Shown here piece by piece: positions 55,409 to 64,000 of a stretch of 64,000 bases of DNA. The stretch's first letter is position 1, and every line of letters starts with the position of its first letter. The DNA lies in assembly GCF_030020805.1 (NCBI RefSeq), contig NZ_CP125098.1, forward strand, positions 848,001-912,000, written 5' to 3'. The translations under genes and the position numbers were made by a program. Origin of the DNA: Paenibacillus sp. RC67 (GTDB lineage: Bacteria > Bacillota > Bacilli > Paenibacillales > NBRC-103111). The notes under the pieces are model-generated. The model did not search any database. It was not told the DNA's origin and saw nothing but the letters and a program-made list of their open reading frames with translations.

Positions 55409-55476
55409 GCCTAGAAAATGGTTGACAGATGTATTGGACGATGATAGCATATAAATCACATAAGAATACTTTGATA

Positions 55477-55620
55477 TCTACCGTACAGACGGAGACTAAC
55501 GATTGTTGTTGGTCTCCTTTTTTGTTTTGGATATTAGCTTAGGTATCGATACATAATTTCAATGGTAAGAGGAGTCTACCGTAACAAACGGAGACCGACT
55601 GATAGGAACGGTTGGTCTAT
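55477..55620 (+). repeat. Duplicated two-hairpin unit before the peptide-transporter operon
   Basis: TCTACCGTA-N3/4-ACGGAGAC, then a second stem arm ending GGTTGGTCT or GTTGGTCTCC, occurs at 55477-55517 and again at 55575-55620. Each unit can form CCGT/ACGG and GGAGACyrAC/GTTGGTCT stems. Only the first has a T-run. Between them is the 10-bp palindrome GTATCGATAC (55543-55552). The 323-nt gap 55409-55731 holds these elements and no gene. Confidence 0.55.
55491..55523 (+). terminator. Intrinsic terminator of the polysaccharide locus
   Basis: GGAGACTAAC and GTTGGTCTCC form a 10-bp stem (one T-G pair) around a 7-nt loop, followed by TTTTTTG. It lies about 80 nt after the large lyase gene. Confidence 0.8.
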
Positions 55621-55641
55621 TAAGCGTACCCTGGAGACCAT

Positions 55642-55658
55642 AAGTGGATTGTCCACTT
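55642..55658 (+). other. Small perfect hairpin in the leader of the peptide-transporter operon
   Basis: AAGTGGA-TTG-TCCACTT, 7-bp stem with a 3-nt loop, followed by TATT. Possibly an operator or attenuator; no further evidence. Confidence 0.35.
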
Positions 55659-55731
55659 TATTAATCCAACTATTTAGGTGTGCATAATAAGTTTTTAATG
55701 CTTCTATGATAATGAAAGCAGGGGATCAGAG

Positions 55732-57453
55732 ATGAAGAGAAGATGGATGAAAGCGAGTGTTTCCGTATTAGCCTTGGCATTGCTGTTATCGGCATGCGGC
55801 GGGAATCGCTCAGCTACAGGCCCGGACACAGTGGAAAAGTCGGAAGGGACGAGCGATGCAGGGTTAAACAGCATTAAAGATGGGCTGGTCAAAGCATCGG
55901 ATGTGTCCAAAAATCCCGAGACGGCTAAAAAAAGAACAACAACCTTTATTTCAGGAACGCAAACCCCAGAAGGGGTCTTTAATCCTTATTTCTATCAGAA
56001 TGGCTGGGATGGCAATGTTACAGGTGTTTTGTTCGCCTCTTTGATCACAAAAGATGAAACCGGCAAGCCCATTCCGGAGCTGGCTGAGAAGTGGGACACA
56101 AGCGCGGATCAATTGACCTATACGTTCCACTTAAGACCCAATCTTAAGTTCAGCGATGGTACGCCGTTGACGGCGGAGGATGTAGCCTTCACATTGACGC
56201 TGCTGCACGATCCCGCATATGACGGAAGAGTCGATATTTCTCAGGCGAACATCAAGGGTGGATTGGCTTACAAGGAGAAAAAAGCAGATGCCGTTGAAGG
56301 GATTAAAGTGATCGACCCACAGACGATTCAAATCACGACAGAGAAGGTCACTACTCTAGCGCTTCCGCTGATCGGGGGCGAGGTGCTGTCCAAAGCTTAT
56401 TACGGTAAGGACTACAAGCAAGGCAATCTGGATTATATCAGGACGTTACACGATAAGCCGCTGGGAGCAGGTCCATATAAGTTCGATAAATTTATCAAAG
56501 GTCAGGAAGTCCGGTTTACGGCGAATCCGAATTATTATGCAGGCAAACCGTCCGTTGACAATTTTATTTTTAAAATAACGAACAACGATACGAATCTTCA
56601 ATATATCAAAGTGGGTGAAACGGATTACGACCGATTTACGGCGAACCGGGACAATTTCGATCAGCTGAAAGCACTTGGCTTTGCCAATATTAACACGTTT
56701 ACGGCTACGTCCTACGTCTATCTGGATTTTAACAGTGGAGGCAAATTCCTTAAGGATAAGCGTGTAAGGCAGGCATTGTATTACGGGCTGGACAGACAAA
56801 AATTTACCGATATTTTGTACCAAGGGTTCGGAGAAGTCGCTAACGTTCCCGTGTCCCCGGCATCATGGGCTTATACGAAGGACGTAACGCCCTATCCGTT
56901 CGATCCGCAAAAAGCGAAGCAGCTTCTGGATGAAGCCGGCTGGAAGGTTGGGGCTGACGGCATTAGAGAGAAGGATGGGCAGAAGCTCAAGCTGCAATAT
57001 TTGGGACGCAAGGGGTACAACATCGACGATGTGCTGATTCCTTTGGCTAAAGAAAATTTCAAGGATATCGGAGTTGCCATTGAGGCGGAAATTCTTGATT
57101 TCAATGCACTGCTGGCCAAACGAAAAAAAGGCGACTTTGACATTGCTTCCTTTACTTCTACTAATTTTTCGGACCCTTACGATGGCGTGAAAAGCTTCCA
57201 GACCAAATATAATGTCAGCGGCTATTCCAACCCGAAGGTGGATCAATTGATTGACCAAGGAACGGAAACGTTGGATACGAATAAACGAATTCCGATCTAT
57301 CACGATCTGTACAAACAATTGAAGGAGGACCCGCCGGTGCTGCTGCTATCTTATTTGAAAATATTGTCGGCGCACAATGCCCGTATTCAAGGGATTAATC
57401 CCGATCCGGTGTCCATCCTCAACCGTTCTATTCCCAAACTAAAGATTGATTAA
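55732..57453 (+). CDS. Oligopeptide-type ABC transporter substrate-binding lipoprotein
   Basis: A 573-residue family 5 binding protein (OppA/DppA/AppA kind), lipobox LSAC (Cys22). Typical blocks: LAEKWDTSADQLTYTFHLRPNLKFSDGTPLTAEDV, split here by position, GAGPYKF, and VRQALYYGLDRQKF. It captures peptides or similar ligands outside. First gene of a complete five-gene transporter operon; ATG 55732 is preceded by GGGGATCAGAG. The exact ligand (peptide, opine, glycoside) cannot be read. Confidence 0.9.
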   Translation: MKRRWMKASVSVLALALLLSACGGNRSATGPDTVEKSEGTSDAGLNSIKDGLVKASDVSKNPETAKKRTTTFISGTQTPEGVFNPYFYQNGWDGNVTGVLFASLITKDETGKPIPELAEKWDTSADQLTYTFHLRPNLKFSDGTPLTAEDVAFTLTLLHDPAYDGRVDISQANIKGGLAYKEKKADAVEGIKVIDPQTIQITTEKVTTLALPLIGGEVLSKAYYGKDYKQGNLDYIRTLHDKPLGAGPYKFDKFIKGQEVRFTANPNYYAGKPSVDNFIFKITNNDTNLQYIKVGETDYDRFTANRDNFDQLKALGFANINTFTATSYVYLDFNSGGKFLKDKRVRQALYYGLDRQKFTDILYQGFGEVANVPVSPASWAYTKDVTPYPFDPQKAKQLLDEAGWKVGADGIREKDGQKLKLQYLGRKGYNIDDVLIPLAKENFKDIGVAIEAEILDFNALLAKRKKGDFDIASFTSTNFSDPYDGVKSFQTKYNVSGYSNPKVDQLIDQGTETLDTNKRIPIYHDLYKQLKEDPPVLLLSYLKILSAHNARIQGINPDPVSILNRSIPKLKID

Positions 57454-57516
57454 CGCGTATACGGTTCTATGCCGTGAATAGGAGCCAGCTGGCAAGCAAG
57501 GAGGCAACAGGTTGTC

Positions 57517-58473
57517 ATGCGTCAATATATGGTCAAAAGAGTACTGCATCTCATCCCTACGGTGATTGGCGCATCGCTCATCATATTCTTTATCTTCGCG
57601 CTGGCTCCTGGGGACTATGTCGATTCAGATGTCATGCTGACACCGGAGCGGGCGGCAGAGCTTAAAGCGATGTACGGGCTGGATAAACCGTTGTGGGAAC
57701 GTTATTTCATTTGGTTAGGCAATGCCTTTAGAGGAGATTTCGGTTATTCGCTGCAATATCAGCAGCCCGTGGCGACGGTTTTGAAGGAGTATGTTGTTAA
57801 TTCATTCATGATCGCTGGCATCTCCTTAGTCTTGACCTGGATCATAGCTGTTTTCATTGGTGTGTTCTCTGCAACTAGGCAATATTCCTGGTACGATTCG
57901 TTGATTACGCTGGCTGTATTCGGGGCGATGTCTTTTCCCTCTTTCTTTATCGGCTTACTGTTGATCAAATGGTTCGCGGTAGACCTTGGATGGCTTCCGA
58001 TTGGAGGCATATTGGACACAGGCAGTCAAACGACGGGCTATGCTCGCCTATGGGAAATCGTGCGCCATATGATCCTTCCGACTACCGTGCTGACGATGCT
58101 CAGTGTAGGCTCGTTGACCCGCCATTTTCGAGCTAACATGATCGATGTAATCAAGCAGGACTTCGTGCGAACGGCTAGGGCCAAAGGTTTGAAGGAACGA
58201 ACCGTCATTTACAAGCATGCACTGCGCAATGCACTGCTGCCAGCTATTACGTTATTGGGTCTGGAGCTACCTGGATTGTTCTCAGGAGCTATTATAACGG
58301 AACGGATTTTTACGTGGCCGGGTGTTGGATACATTCACATGGAGGCGATATCGAATCGCGACTATACGGTTCTGATGGGCTTTACGATGTTTTTGGCGGT
58401 ACTTACGGTGATAGGAAACCTGCTTGCAGATTGGTTGTACGCCGTGGCCGATCCACGCATCCGTTTAAAGTGA
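57517..58473 (+). CDS. Oligopeptide ABC transporter permease, OppB/DppB type
   Basis: A 318-residue membrane subunit with six TM helices, opening MRQYMVKRVLHLIPTVIG, the standard OppB start. The cytoplasmic EAA-like loop RTARAKGLKERTVIYKHALRNALLP docks the ATPases. AAGGAGG lies about 12 nt before ATG 57517. Pairs with the 58487 product. Confidence 0.95.
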   Translation: MRQYMVKRVLHLIPTVIGASLIIFFIFALAPGDYVDSDVMLTPERAAELKAMYGLDKPLWERYFIWLGNAFRGDFGYSLQYQQPVATVLKEYVVNSFMIAGISLVLTWIIAVFIGVFSATRQYSWYDSLITLAVFGAMSFPSFFIGLLLIKWFAVDLGWLPIGGILDTGSQTTGYARLWEIVRHMILPTTVLTMLSVGSLTRHFRANMIDVIKQDFVRTARAKGLKERTVIYKHALRNALLPAITLLGLELPGLFSGAIITERIFTWPGVGYIHMEAISNRDYTVLMGFTMFLAVLTVIGNLLADWLYAVADPRIRLK

Positions 58474-58486
58474 AGGAAGTGAACTT

Positions 58487-59422
58487 ATGGCTATGGAATC
58501 ATCGGAAGTGATCCAAGCCCGCTTGAAGGTCAGCCCGCAGGGAAAGGCGGCACGCTCTTCTTCCTTGTGGCGGGCATCTTATCGGAGGCTGAAGCGGAAT
58601 AAGCTGGCCGTTTCCGGCTTGTTGTTTCTGCTGGCTATGTTTCTGTTCTGCTTCGTAGGTCCACTGCTTTCGGATTATACGACGGGGAAGGTGAATGTAT
58701 CGCTGATTAACAAACCGCCGACGGCTTCCCATTGGCTGGGTACTGACAATCTGGGCAGAGATGTTCTCACCCGCTTGATGCAGGCAGGAAGAATTTCGCT
58801 TGTTGTCGGGCTTGTGTCGATGGTGCTGTCTGTTGCAGTCGGCTCTTTACTAGGTGCTTTAGCTGGGTTTTACCGTGGGGTCGTCGATCATTTGGTGATG
58901 CGGACAGCCGATATTTTGCTGGCAGTACCTGAAATACCGATTTTAATTATTCTTGGGGCCATATTGTCCGACCTAAAGGTCCCTTCGGAATATCGTATCT
59001 ATATGGTTATGCTGTTGATTAGCTTCATGGCCTGGCCGTCATTGGCGAGAATGGTGCGAAGTCAGATTTTATCGTTTCGGGAACGGCCCTATATGCTGGC
59101 TGCTGAGTCCCTGGGGTTAAGTGATAAACGCAAAATCGTTCATTTGATGCTCAATGCGGTACCGATCATTATTGTGGTTGCGACTCTGAGTGTAGCCCGA
59201 GCGATCTTAAGCGAGACCGTACTAAGCTATTTGGGCTTAGGCGTGGTGCCGCCAACTCCTTCATGGGGCAACATGATGGCGGCCGCCAATTCGTTAATTG
59301 ATTTTCAAACGAGACCGTGGCTTTGGATTCCTCCGGGCTCAGCCATTTTTTTAACGGTGATTGCGATAAATTTGTTGGGCGACGGCTTGCGCGATGCGTT
59401 AGACCCCAGAACGAAAAGGTAG
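58487..59422 (+). CDS. Oligopeptide ABC transporter permease, OppC/DppC type
   Basis: A 311-residue membrane subunit with the OppC N-terminal segment (LWRASYRRLKRNKLAVSGL), HWLGTDNLGRDVLTRL, and the loop MLAAESLGLSDKRKIVHLMLNAVP. About six TM helices. It starts 13 nt after the OppB stop, with GAAGGAAGTG upstream. Confidence 0.95.
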   Translation: MAMESSEVIQARLKVSPQGKAARSSSLWRASYRRLKRNKLAVSGLLFLLAMFLFCFVGPLLSDYTTGKVNVSLINKPPTASHWLGTDNLGRDVLTRLMQAGRISLVVGLVSMVLSVAVGSLLGALAGFYRGVVDHLVMRTADILLAVPEIPILIILGAILSDLKVPSEYRIYMVMLLISFMAWPSLARMVRSQILSFRERPYMLAAESLGLSDKRKIVHLMLNAVPIIIVVATLSVARAILSETVLSYLGLGVVPPTPSWGNMMAAANSLIDFQTRPWLWIPPGSAIFLTVIAINLLGDGLRDALDPRTKR

Positions 59423-59432
59423 GTGAACCAGC

Positions 59433-60440
59433 TTGACCCGGAGGACCTTGGCACAATTTCAAGATTTGCATACGTATTTCTACACCGAGGAAGGCGTCGT
59501 CCAATCGGTCAATGGAGTGAGCTTCCGCATTCATGAAGGGGAGACGGTAGCACTGGTAGGAGAGTCCGGATGCGGTAAAAGTGTCACGGCACTGTCCATG
59601 ATGGGACTGATCGAGGAGCCGCCGGGCCGAATTAGGGGCGGTCGCATTTTGTTTGAAGATCAGGATTTGTTGAGGGCAGGAAGGAAAGAAATTCATCGGC
59701 TCAGGGGTCGGGATTTGGCGATGATTTTTCAGGAACCGATGTCTTCTCTGAATCCCGTGCTGACCATTGGAGAGCAATTGATGGAGCCTTTGATCCGGCA
59801 CTTAAATTTAAGTAAGAAGATAGCTCGCATTAGGGCGGTAGAGCTGATTGAACGGGTTGGTATTTCCCGGGCAAGGGAAATTGTGGATTCCTACCCCCAT
59901 GAACTGAGCGGGGGCATGCTTCAGCGAGTCATGATCGCTATTGCGCTCTGCTGCAATCCGAAGCTCCTTATTGCTGATGAACCTACAACCGCATTGGATG
60001 TAACGATACAAGCGCAGATTCTTGACCTGCTGCGGGAGATCAAGGAGGAGAGGGGCATGTCGATTCTGCTCATCACCCATGATCTCGGCGTCGTAGCGGA
60101 GATGGCCGATTATGTCGTCGTCATGTACTGCGGCAAGGTTATAGAGCAGGCTCCTGTTCACTCGCTGTTCGAGCACCCGAAGCATCCGTATACACAAGGC
60201 TTGCTGAAGTCTAGACCAGTGATCCGGCAAAGGCAGGAACGATTGTATTCGATCCCAGGTCAAGTGCCAAGCCCTGTTGGCTTAGGGGATCATTGTTATT
60301 TCAGCGAAAGATGTGAGCACTGCATGGATATTTGCCGTACGAAGCAGCCGCCTTTACGTAATGCGGAGGAAGGTCATCAAATCGCATGCTGGCTTTATGA
60401 GGAGGAGAGACCGCATGTCCGAACCGTTAGTTCAGGTTAA
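59433..60440 (+). CDS. Oligopeptide ABC transporter ATPase, OppD/DppD type
   Basis: A 335-residue ATPase: Walker A GESGCGKS, signature LSGGMLQR, Walker [13 protein letters not shown], switch ITHDLGVV, and a C-terminal oligopeptide-transporter extension with cysteines ([14 protein letters not shown]). TTG 59433 with AGGTGAA upstream is the likely start. It overlaps the OppF-type gene by 26 nt. Confidence 0.94.
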   Translation: MTRRTLAQFQDLHTYFYTEEGVVQSVNGVSFRIHEGETVALVGESGCGKSVTALSMMGLIEEPPGRIRGGRILFEDQDLLRAGRKEIHRLRGRDLAMIFQEPMSSLNPVLTIGEQLMEPLIRHLNLSKKIARIRAVELIERVGISRAREIVDSYPHELSGGMLQRVMIAIALCCNPKLLIADEPTTALDVTIQAQILDLLREIKEERGMSILLITHDLGVVAEMADYVVVMYCGKVIEQAPVHSLFEHPKHPYTQGLLKSRPVIRQRQERLYSIPGQVPSPVGLGDHCYFSERCEHCMDICRTKQPPLRNAEEGHQIACWLYEEERPHVRTVSSG

Positions 60441-61380
60441 AGGGCTGAAAACGTATTTCCCGATCCACAAAGGCATTTTTGGAGGGAAAACAGGTGATGT
60501 GAGAGCCGTAGACGGTATCGATATGACGATTCGACGAGGTGAAACCTTCGGTCTTGTAGGTGAGTCAGGCAGCGGCAAAAGTACGATAGGTCGGACGCTG
60601 CTGCGCCTGTCGGACAAAACAGAAGGCGAAGTGAAGTTTGACGGCATCGATCTGTTCGGACTATCGTTCTCAGAGCTGCGCCGTATCCGTCCGCGGATGC
60701 AAATGGTGTTCCAGGACCCGTATGGATCGCTTCATCCACGTATCCGTATTGGTGACGCCATCGGAGAGGCGCTGCTGGACCATGGGATTGCCACGAAGGC
60801 GGAAGCGCGAGAGAGGGTACAGGAGGTGCTGTCCTTATGCGGTTTGGCACCTTATCATATCGACCGCTTTCCACATGAGTTCTCAGGTGGTCAGCGGCAG
60901 CGGATTGGGATCGCGAGAGCCATTATACTGAATCCGGAATTTATTGTGGCGGATGAGCCCGTCTCGGCATTGGACGTGTCCATCCAGGCTCAAATTATCA
61001 ACTTGCTTCGTGATCTACAGGAAAGCAGGCAGCTGACGTATCTATTCATCTCACATGATTTGAGCGTTGTAGAGCATTTATGCTCTACGATCGGCGTGCT
61101 GTATTTAGGCTCGCTTGTAGAGTTGGCTTCCCGGGATGACTTGTTTACCCGGCCTGAGCATCCGTATACGAAAGCGCTGTTGTCTGCTATCCCTATACCG
61201 GACCCCAAAGCAAGAAGGGAGCGAATTGTGCTGAAAGGCGATATCCCGAGTCCGGCGAATCCACCGTCCGGCTGCAAATTTCATACAAGATGCCCTATTG
61301 CCGCATCGGTATGTCGGGAACAGGAGCCTGTATTCCGCGATTTGGGCGGAGGTCATTACGTCGCTTGTCATTTGGTGTAG
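60415..61380 (+). CDS. Oligopeptide ABC transporter ATPase, OppF/DppF type
   Basis: A 321-residue ATPase: Walker A GESGSGKS, signature FSGGQRQR, Walker B FIVADEPVSALD, switch ISHDLSVV, and C-terminal CKFHTRCPIAASVC. ATG 60415 follows GAGGAGGAGA inside the end of the OppD gene; upstream in-frame starts have no ribosome site. Forms the heterodimeric motor with the 59433 product. Confidence 0.94.
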   Translation: MSEPLVQVKGLKTYFPIHKGIFGGKTGDVRAVDGIDMTIRRGETFGLVGESGSGKSTIGRTLLRLSDKTEGEVKFDGIDLFGLSFSELRRIRPRMQMVFQDPYGSLHPRIRIGDAIGEALLDHGIATKAEARERVQEVLSLCGLAPYHIDRFPHEFSGGQRQRIGIARAIILNPEFIVADEPVSALDVSIQAQIINLLRDLQESRQLTYLFISHDLSVVEHLCSTIGVLYLGSLVELASRDDLFTRPEHPYTKALLSAIPIPDPKARRERIVLKGDIPSPANPPSGCKFHTRCPIAASVCREQEPVFRDLGGGHYVACHLV

Positions 61381-61421
61381 CTTGCAATAGGGAAGCAGGA
61401 GGATAGGGAGGTTTGGTTGAT

Positions 61422-61955
61422 ATGACTAAGGTAACGAGAGCGAGGCTGCCTCAGCCTGTAGGTATCCGTCTGGAAATAGCGAGAGCTGGAGGCTTGTCGA
61501 ATGAAGAGTTGTTGGATGCTATTTACCGCAAGGATATTGATGCACTGCAGACATTAGGGCCGGAACAACTGCCTTGGGACATCTTGATACAGTATGCAGA
61601 GCAGAACGGCCATGAGCTTGAGCAAGCCATTCTGGATGGGTACGAGTTCAAATTTTTGACTGTACGGGGTCTGATTCATTACCTACGCTATCGTTTTGGT
61701 TTAAAGGAGCAAGTCGATTATCGTGCAGTTGATGGAGCTTTGGAAGGGATTCGTTTGAGCAGGAGTGACGTGGCCCTGCTTCAGGCAACGATCCCGGCCT
61801 TTTGGCAAATTAGTAAACTTGGCCGGCATGAGGAGCGGAATGAATCTTCGTCTACTCATGGGGAGCTCGACTCTCTGGACGAGAATGAGTTCACCATTCG
61901 CATAGAGCGTCTGAATCATCAAACGATCCGTTTTGAGGGGGGTGAGGCTGGGTAA
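61422..61955 (+). CDS. Unknown protein in the peptide-transporter operon
   Basis: A 177-residue soluble, acidic protein, helical in the first ~120 residues (LSNEELLDAIYRKDIDALQ, LIQYAEQNGHELEQAILDGYEFKFLT) and polar at the C-terminus. No signal peptide, TM or catalytic motif is recognised. ATG 61422 has AGGGAGG at 10 nt; the in-frame TTG at 61413 touches that ribosome site. It lies 41 nt after the OppF gene and before an OsmC gene, so all three are probably co-transcribed and its role may relate to the transported substrate. Confidence 0.65.
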   Translation: MTKVTRARLPQPVGIRLEIARAGGLSNEELLDAIYRKDIDALQTLGPEQLPWDILIQYAEQNGHELEQAILDGYEFKFLTVRGLIHYLRYRFGLKEQVDYRAVDGALEGIRLSRSDVALLQATIPAFWQISKLGRHEERNESSSTHGELDSLDENEFTIRIERLNHQTIRFEGGEAG

Positions 61956-62059
61956 AGCGGAGGAGTTATGTCAGTGGATATGGGATCATTTTACATGGAT
62001 AAGTAGTTTGGCAGCCTTCATTTTATTAAATCTTACTTATAAAAGAGGAGTGGTTATAC

Positions 62060-62614
62060 ATGAGTACATTAAATGAATATTTGTTGGAGAAGCGTGAAGC
62101 TTCCATCGCAAGACGCGAAAAAGCGCAGAACGATCCAAATTTAGAGCCTCACCGCTTCGGGGCTAAAGTACGGGCTAAAGGCCGCAGCGGCGTACGTGAA
62201 ATCCGTATCCGTGATTTTCAAATCATTAGCGACAGCCCCCCGGATTTTGCAGGGTATGATCTTGGACCCAGCTCTCCTGAGCTGCAGTTGGGTGTATTGG
62301 GCAGCTGCTTGACTCACATCACTCTGATTCAAGCGGCTGAGCGCGGAGTAAAGCTGGAATCGCTGGAGGTTGAAGTAACCGGGCAGCAGCATCCGCTGGC
62401 AGGCAAGCCGGGCTATGAAGATGTCCCAATCTATCCGCACAATATACAATACAAGCTGCATATCGTATCGCCTGAATCCGATCAAACGATCGCTGAGCTG
62501 CATGAAGCGGTGGAACGGGCATGCCCTGTTTTGAACCTGCTAGCGAATCCGCAAATTATCGCAGGTGAGATTATTCATACTTCTCCTGAAGCAAAGCAGG
62601 AGCAAGAAGTCTAA
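62060..62614 (+). CDS. OsmC/Ohr-family protein
   Basis: A 184-residue OsmC-family protein, a thiol-dependent hydroperoxide-detoxifying fold. The two family cysteines are present: LGSC near residue 78 in LGVLGSCLTHITLIQAAERG, and CPVLN near residue 155. AGAGGAG precedes ATG 62060. Followed by a strong terminator. Association with a peptide-type transporter is unusual; the pair may handle a reactive or thiol-containing substrate, which is inference only. Confidence 0.85.
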   Translation: MSTLNEYLLEKREASIARREKAQNDPNLEPHRFGAKVRAKGRSGVREIRIRDFQIISDSPPDFAGYDLGPSSPELQLGVLGSCLTHITLIQAAERGVKLESLEVEVTGQQHPLAGKPGYEDVPIYPHNIQYKLHIVSPESDQTIAELHEAVERACPVLNLLANPQIIAGEIIHTSPEAKQEQEV

Positions 62615-62645
62615 TTGTTCATCCTGCTAAAGCTCCGTTAATGTA

Positions 62646-62696
62646 AAATACCCGAAAGATAGACAGCATCCCCCTGCTGACTATTTTCGGGTATTT
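62646..62696. terminator. Bidirectional intrinsic terminator
   Basis: AAATACCCGAAA pairs with TTTTCGGGTATTT, with an inner stem GATAGACAGCA/TGCTGACTATT. A-rich and T-rich flanks make it work for both the OsmC gene and the convergent MarR gene. Confidence 0.85.
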
Positions 62697-62714
62697 GATT
62701 GTATCACCGATTCA

Positions 62715-63185
62715 CTACTTCTTCTCTCGATCTAGATTAGCAATCATCTTCTGGTAGCTTGCTATAAGCAGCTCCATTTCCTCCTCGGAAAATCCAGTCC
62801 ACATGCCTTCTGAAATTTCCGTGTAACGTTCGATCATCTTTTGCATAATGGCTTGACCGGATTCCGTGATTTGCAGCAAAGTTGTTCTTCTATCGTTTTC
62901 CGGAATGATGCGTTCGATATATCCTTTTTTCACCAGTTTATTAGAAAGGTTGGTGACTGCCGATAGAGTGACGCCGAGCGAATCAGCCAGGTAGGAACAA
63001 GTCTTTTTGCCTTCCCTGTTCACTATTTGCAGCAAGGCGTATTGGGAGTCGGTCAGATCGTAGCTCCATATGATTTTAGTGAACTCAAACACAAAATCCG
63101 AAATTTGTTGAGCATATAAACGAGACAGCTCTTTTTTCTTTCCAGTCAGCAATAAGGCCACCTCAGTCGAGTATAAGTCAGGCAT
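62715..63185 (-). CDS. MarR-family transcriptional regulator
   Basis: A 156-residue winged-helix regulator: recognition region CSYLADSLGVTLSAVTNLSN, wing with NDRR, and helical dimerisation ends. MarR proteins sense small phenolic or oxidant ligands and usually repress adjacent genes. It lies 13 nt downstream of the SDR gene on the same strand, so the two form an operon. The start at GTG/ATG 63185 is not sharply defined. Confidence 0.88.
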   Translation of the reverse strand: MPDLYSTEVALLLTGKKKELSRLYAQQISDFVFEFTKIIWSYDLTDSQYALLQIVNREGKKTCSYLADSLGVTLSAVTNLSNKLVKKGYIERIIPENDRRTTLLQITESGQAIMQKMIERYTEISEGMWTGFSEEEMELLIASYQKMIANLDREKK

Positions 63186-63198
63186 TGGATGCCTGTCC

Positions 63199-63948
63199 TT
63201 ATCTTAACATAACAGAGCCGCCGTCAACCATAATGGTTTGACCCGTAATAAAGCTGGCATCCTCGCTAGCCAAGAAGACAGCGACGCGGCCGATATCCTG
63301 CTCGCAGTCTCCCATGCGTTTTAACGGGATTTTGTTAACGGTCTCTTCGTATGCGTCAGGAAAATGTTCTTTCCATTGCTCAACGCCAGGGGAGAGGGCG
63401 ATAGGGCTAATCAGGTTTACATTGATCTGGTATTGCCCCCACTCATTAGCGACCACTCGAGATAGTCCGCGAATGGCTTCCTTGGCTGCCGCATAAGAGG
63501 CTTGTGTCACCATTCCCGTTAAGCCCGCACCGGAAGCGAAGTTAATGACACTTCCCTTGGTTTCCTTCAAATAAGGGAAGCACTCCTGCATCAGATTGAA
63601 TGTTGGGTAAAATCCGGTGTTGAAGGAAAGCGCCAAATCCTCCGGCTTCGTTTCTGTAAACAGTATTTGCTTGGAAGCATGAGCGTTATTCACTAATATA
63701 TTTATTTTTCCGAACGTTTGAACGGTCTCGTTTACGATTCGTTTAATTTCTTCTCTATCCGATATATTGGCTTTAATGAATTTGCCGCGGCTAATCTCAT
63801 TCAGTTCTTTCTCTGTTGCCGCGCCCTTCTCATCATTAATATCCACAATGACTACGTAGGCTCCTTCCTTAGCCATAGCAAGAGCCATTCCTCTGCCTAT
63901 GCCGGATGCCCCGCCGGTTATAATTGCAATTTTTTGCTCTAATTTCAT
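63199..63948 (-). CDS. SDR-family oxidoreductase
   Basis: A 249-residue short-chain dehydrogenase: cofactor loop TGGASGIG (residues 11-18), NNA motif, catalytic Ser139, Tyr152 and Lys156 (SYAAAK), and a C-terminal ITGQTIMVDGG. Asp36 after the second strand suggests NAD(H). ATG 63948 is preferred over GTG 63960 because AGAGGTGG lies at good spacing to the former. Probably regulated by the co-transcribed MarR protein. Substrate unknown. Confidence 0.9.
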   Translation of the reverse strand: MKLEQKIAIITGGASGIGRGMALAMAKEGAYVVIVDINDEKGAATEKELNEISRGKFIKANISDREEIKRIVNETVQTFGKINILVNNAHASKQILFTETKPEDLALSFNTGFYPTFNLMQECFPYLKETKGSVINFASGAGLTGMVTQASYAAAKEAIRGLSRVVANEWGQYQINVNLISPIALSPGVEQWKEHFPDAYEETVNKIPLKRMGDCEQDIGRVAVFLASEDASFITGQTIMVDGGSVMLR

Positions 63949-64000
63949 TGTGAATTCCACCTCTCGAATTTTAATTTCTATATATTAATAGTTTAAATGT

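Noticed and set aside
55477..55731. T-box or metabolite riboswitch before the peptide-transporter operon
   Set aside because: No T-box consensus and no conserved riboswitch core could be recognised; only duplicated simple hairpins are visible.

Overview
The window looks like a chromosomal segment from a spore-forming, Gram-positive Paenibacillus-type bacterium. The grounds are: several lipoprotein-type ABC solute-binding proteins; a YesM/YesN-type sensor kinase and AraC-type response regulator; a YheC/YheD-like ATP-grasp protein of the spore-coat-associated family; strong AGGAGG ribosome sites with frequent TTG/GTG starts; and intermediate GC content. No rRNA, tRNA, CRISPR array, prophage or insertion sequence was seen.

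Layout. (1) 1-7.0 kb: a carbohydrate ABC importer (binding protein plus two permeases, no ATPase) followed by its likely two-component regulator. (2) 7.1-9.0 kb: MOSC-domain and HD-domain housekeeping genes on the minus strand. (3) 9.1-26.6 kb: an unusual two-way cluster. On the minus strand lie a 50-residue membrane peptide, a zinc-ribbon membrane protein and an anchored 606-residue protein. On the plus strand lie a secreted/membrane VWA protein, a 1129-residue tubulin/FtsZ-like GTPase, a 788-residue partner split by a -1 frameshift, a six-TM VWA protein, a small unknown, a zinc-ribbon P-loop GTPase split by a frameshift, and a GAP1-like protein with a TM and Ig-like tail, also frameshifted. 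Topology suggests an envelope-spanning, GTP-driven apparatus, perhaps a conflict or surveillance system. (4) 26.6-30.9 kb: an AraC regulator divergent from a parallel beta-helix/PDZ protein and a YheD-like protein. (5) 31.0-55.4 kb: a large polysaccharide-utilisation locus. It has a ROK repressor, five heparinase II/III-type lyases (one surface lipoprotein, one secreted multidomain, three apparently cytosolic), two sulfatases, a GH88 unsaturated glucuronyl hydrolase, a PHP/DUF3604-type protein and three related sugar-binding lipoproteins. The parts fit degradation of a sulfated, uronate-containing polysaccharide of the glycosaminoglycan kind. (6) 55.5-62.6 kb: a complete oligopeptide-type ABC transporter operon with an unknown protein and an OsmC-family protein. 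(7) 62.7-64 kb: MarR regulator and SDR oxidoreductase on the minus strand.

Non-coding structure is rich. Two ~190-bp copies of a long imperfect palindrome (1642 and 51319) both follow a binding-protein gene. Two 157-bp near-identical palindromes (21956 and 22161) lie in tandem before the GTPase gene. A family of small hairpins with changed but still complementary stems lies next to these and directly before ribosome sites. A duplicated two-hairpin unit lies before the peptide transporter. The most provocative single site is a perfect A_AAA_AAG slippery heptamer at 17762-17768, placed so that a -1 shift fuses the two halves of the gene after the tubulin-like one.
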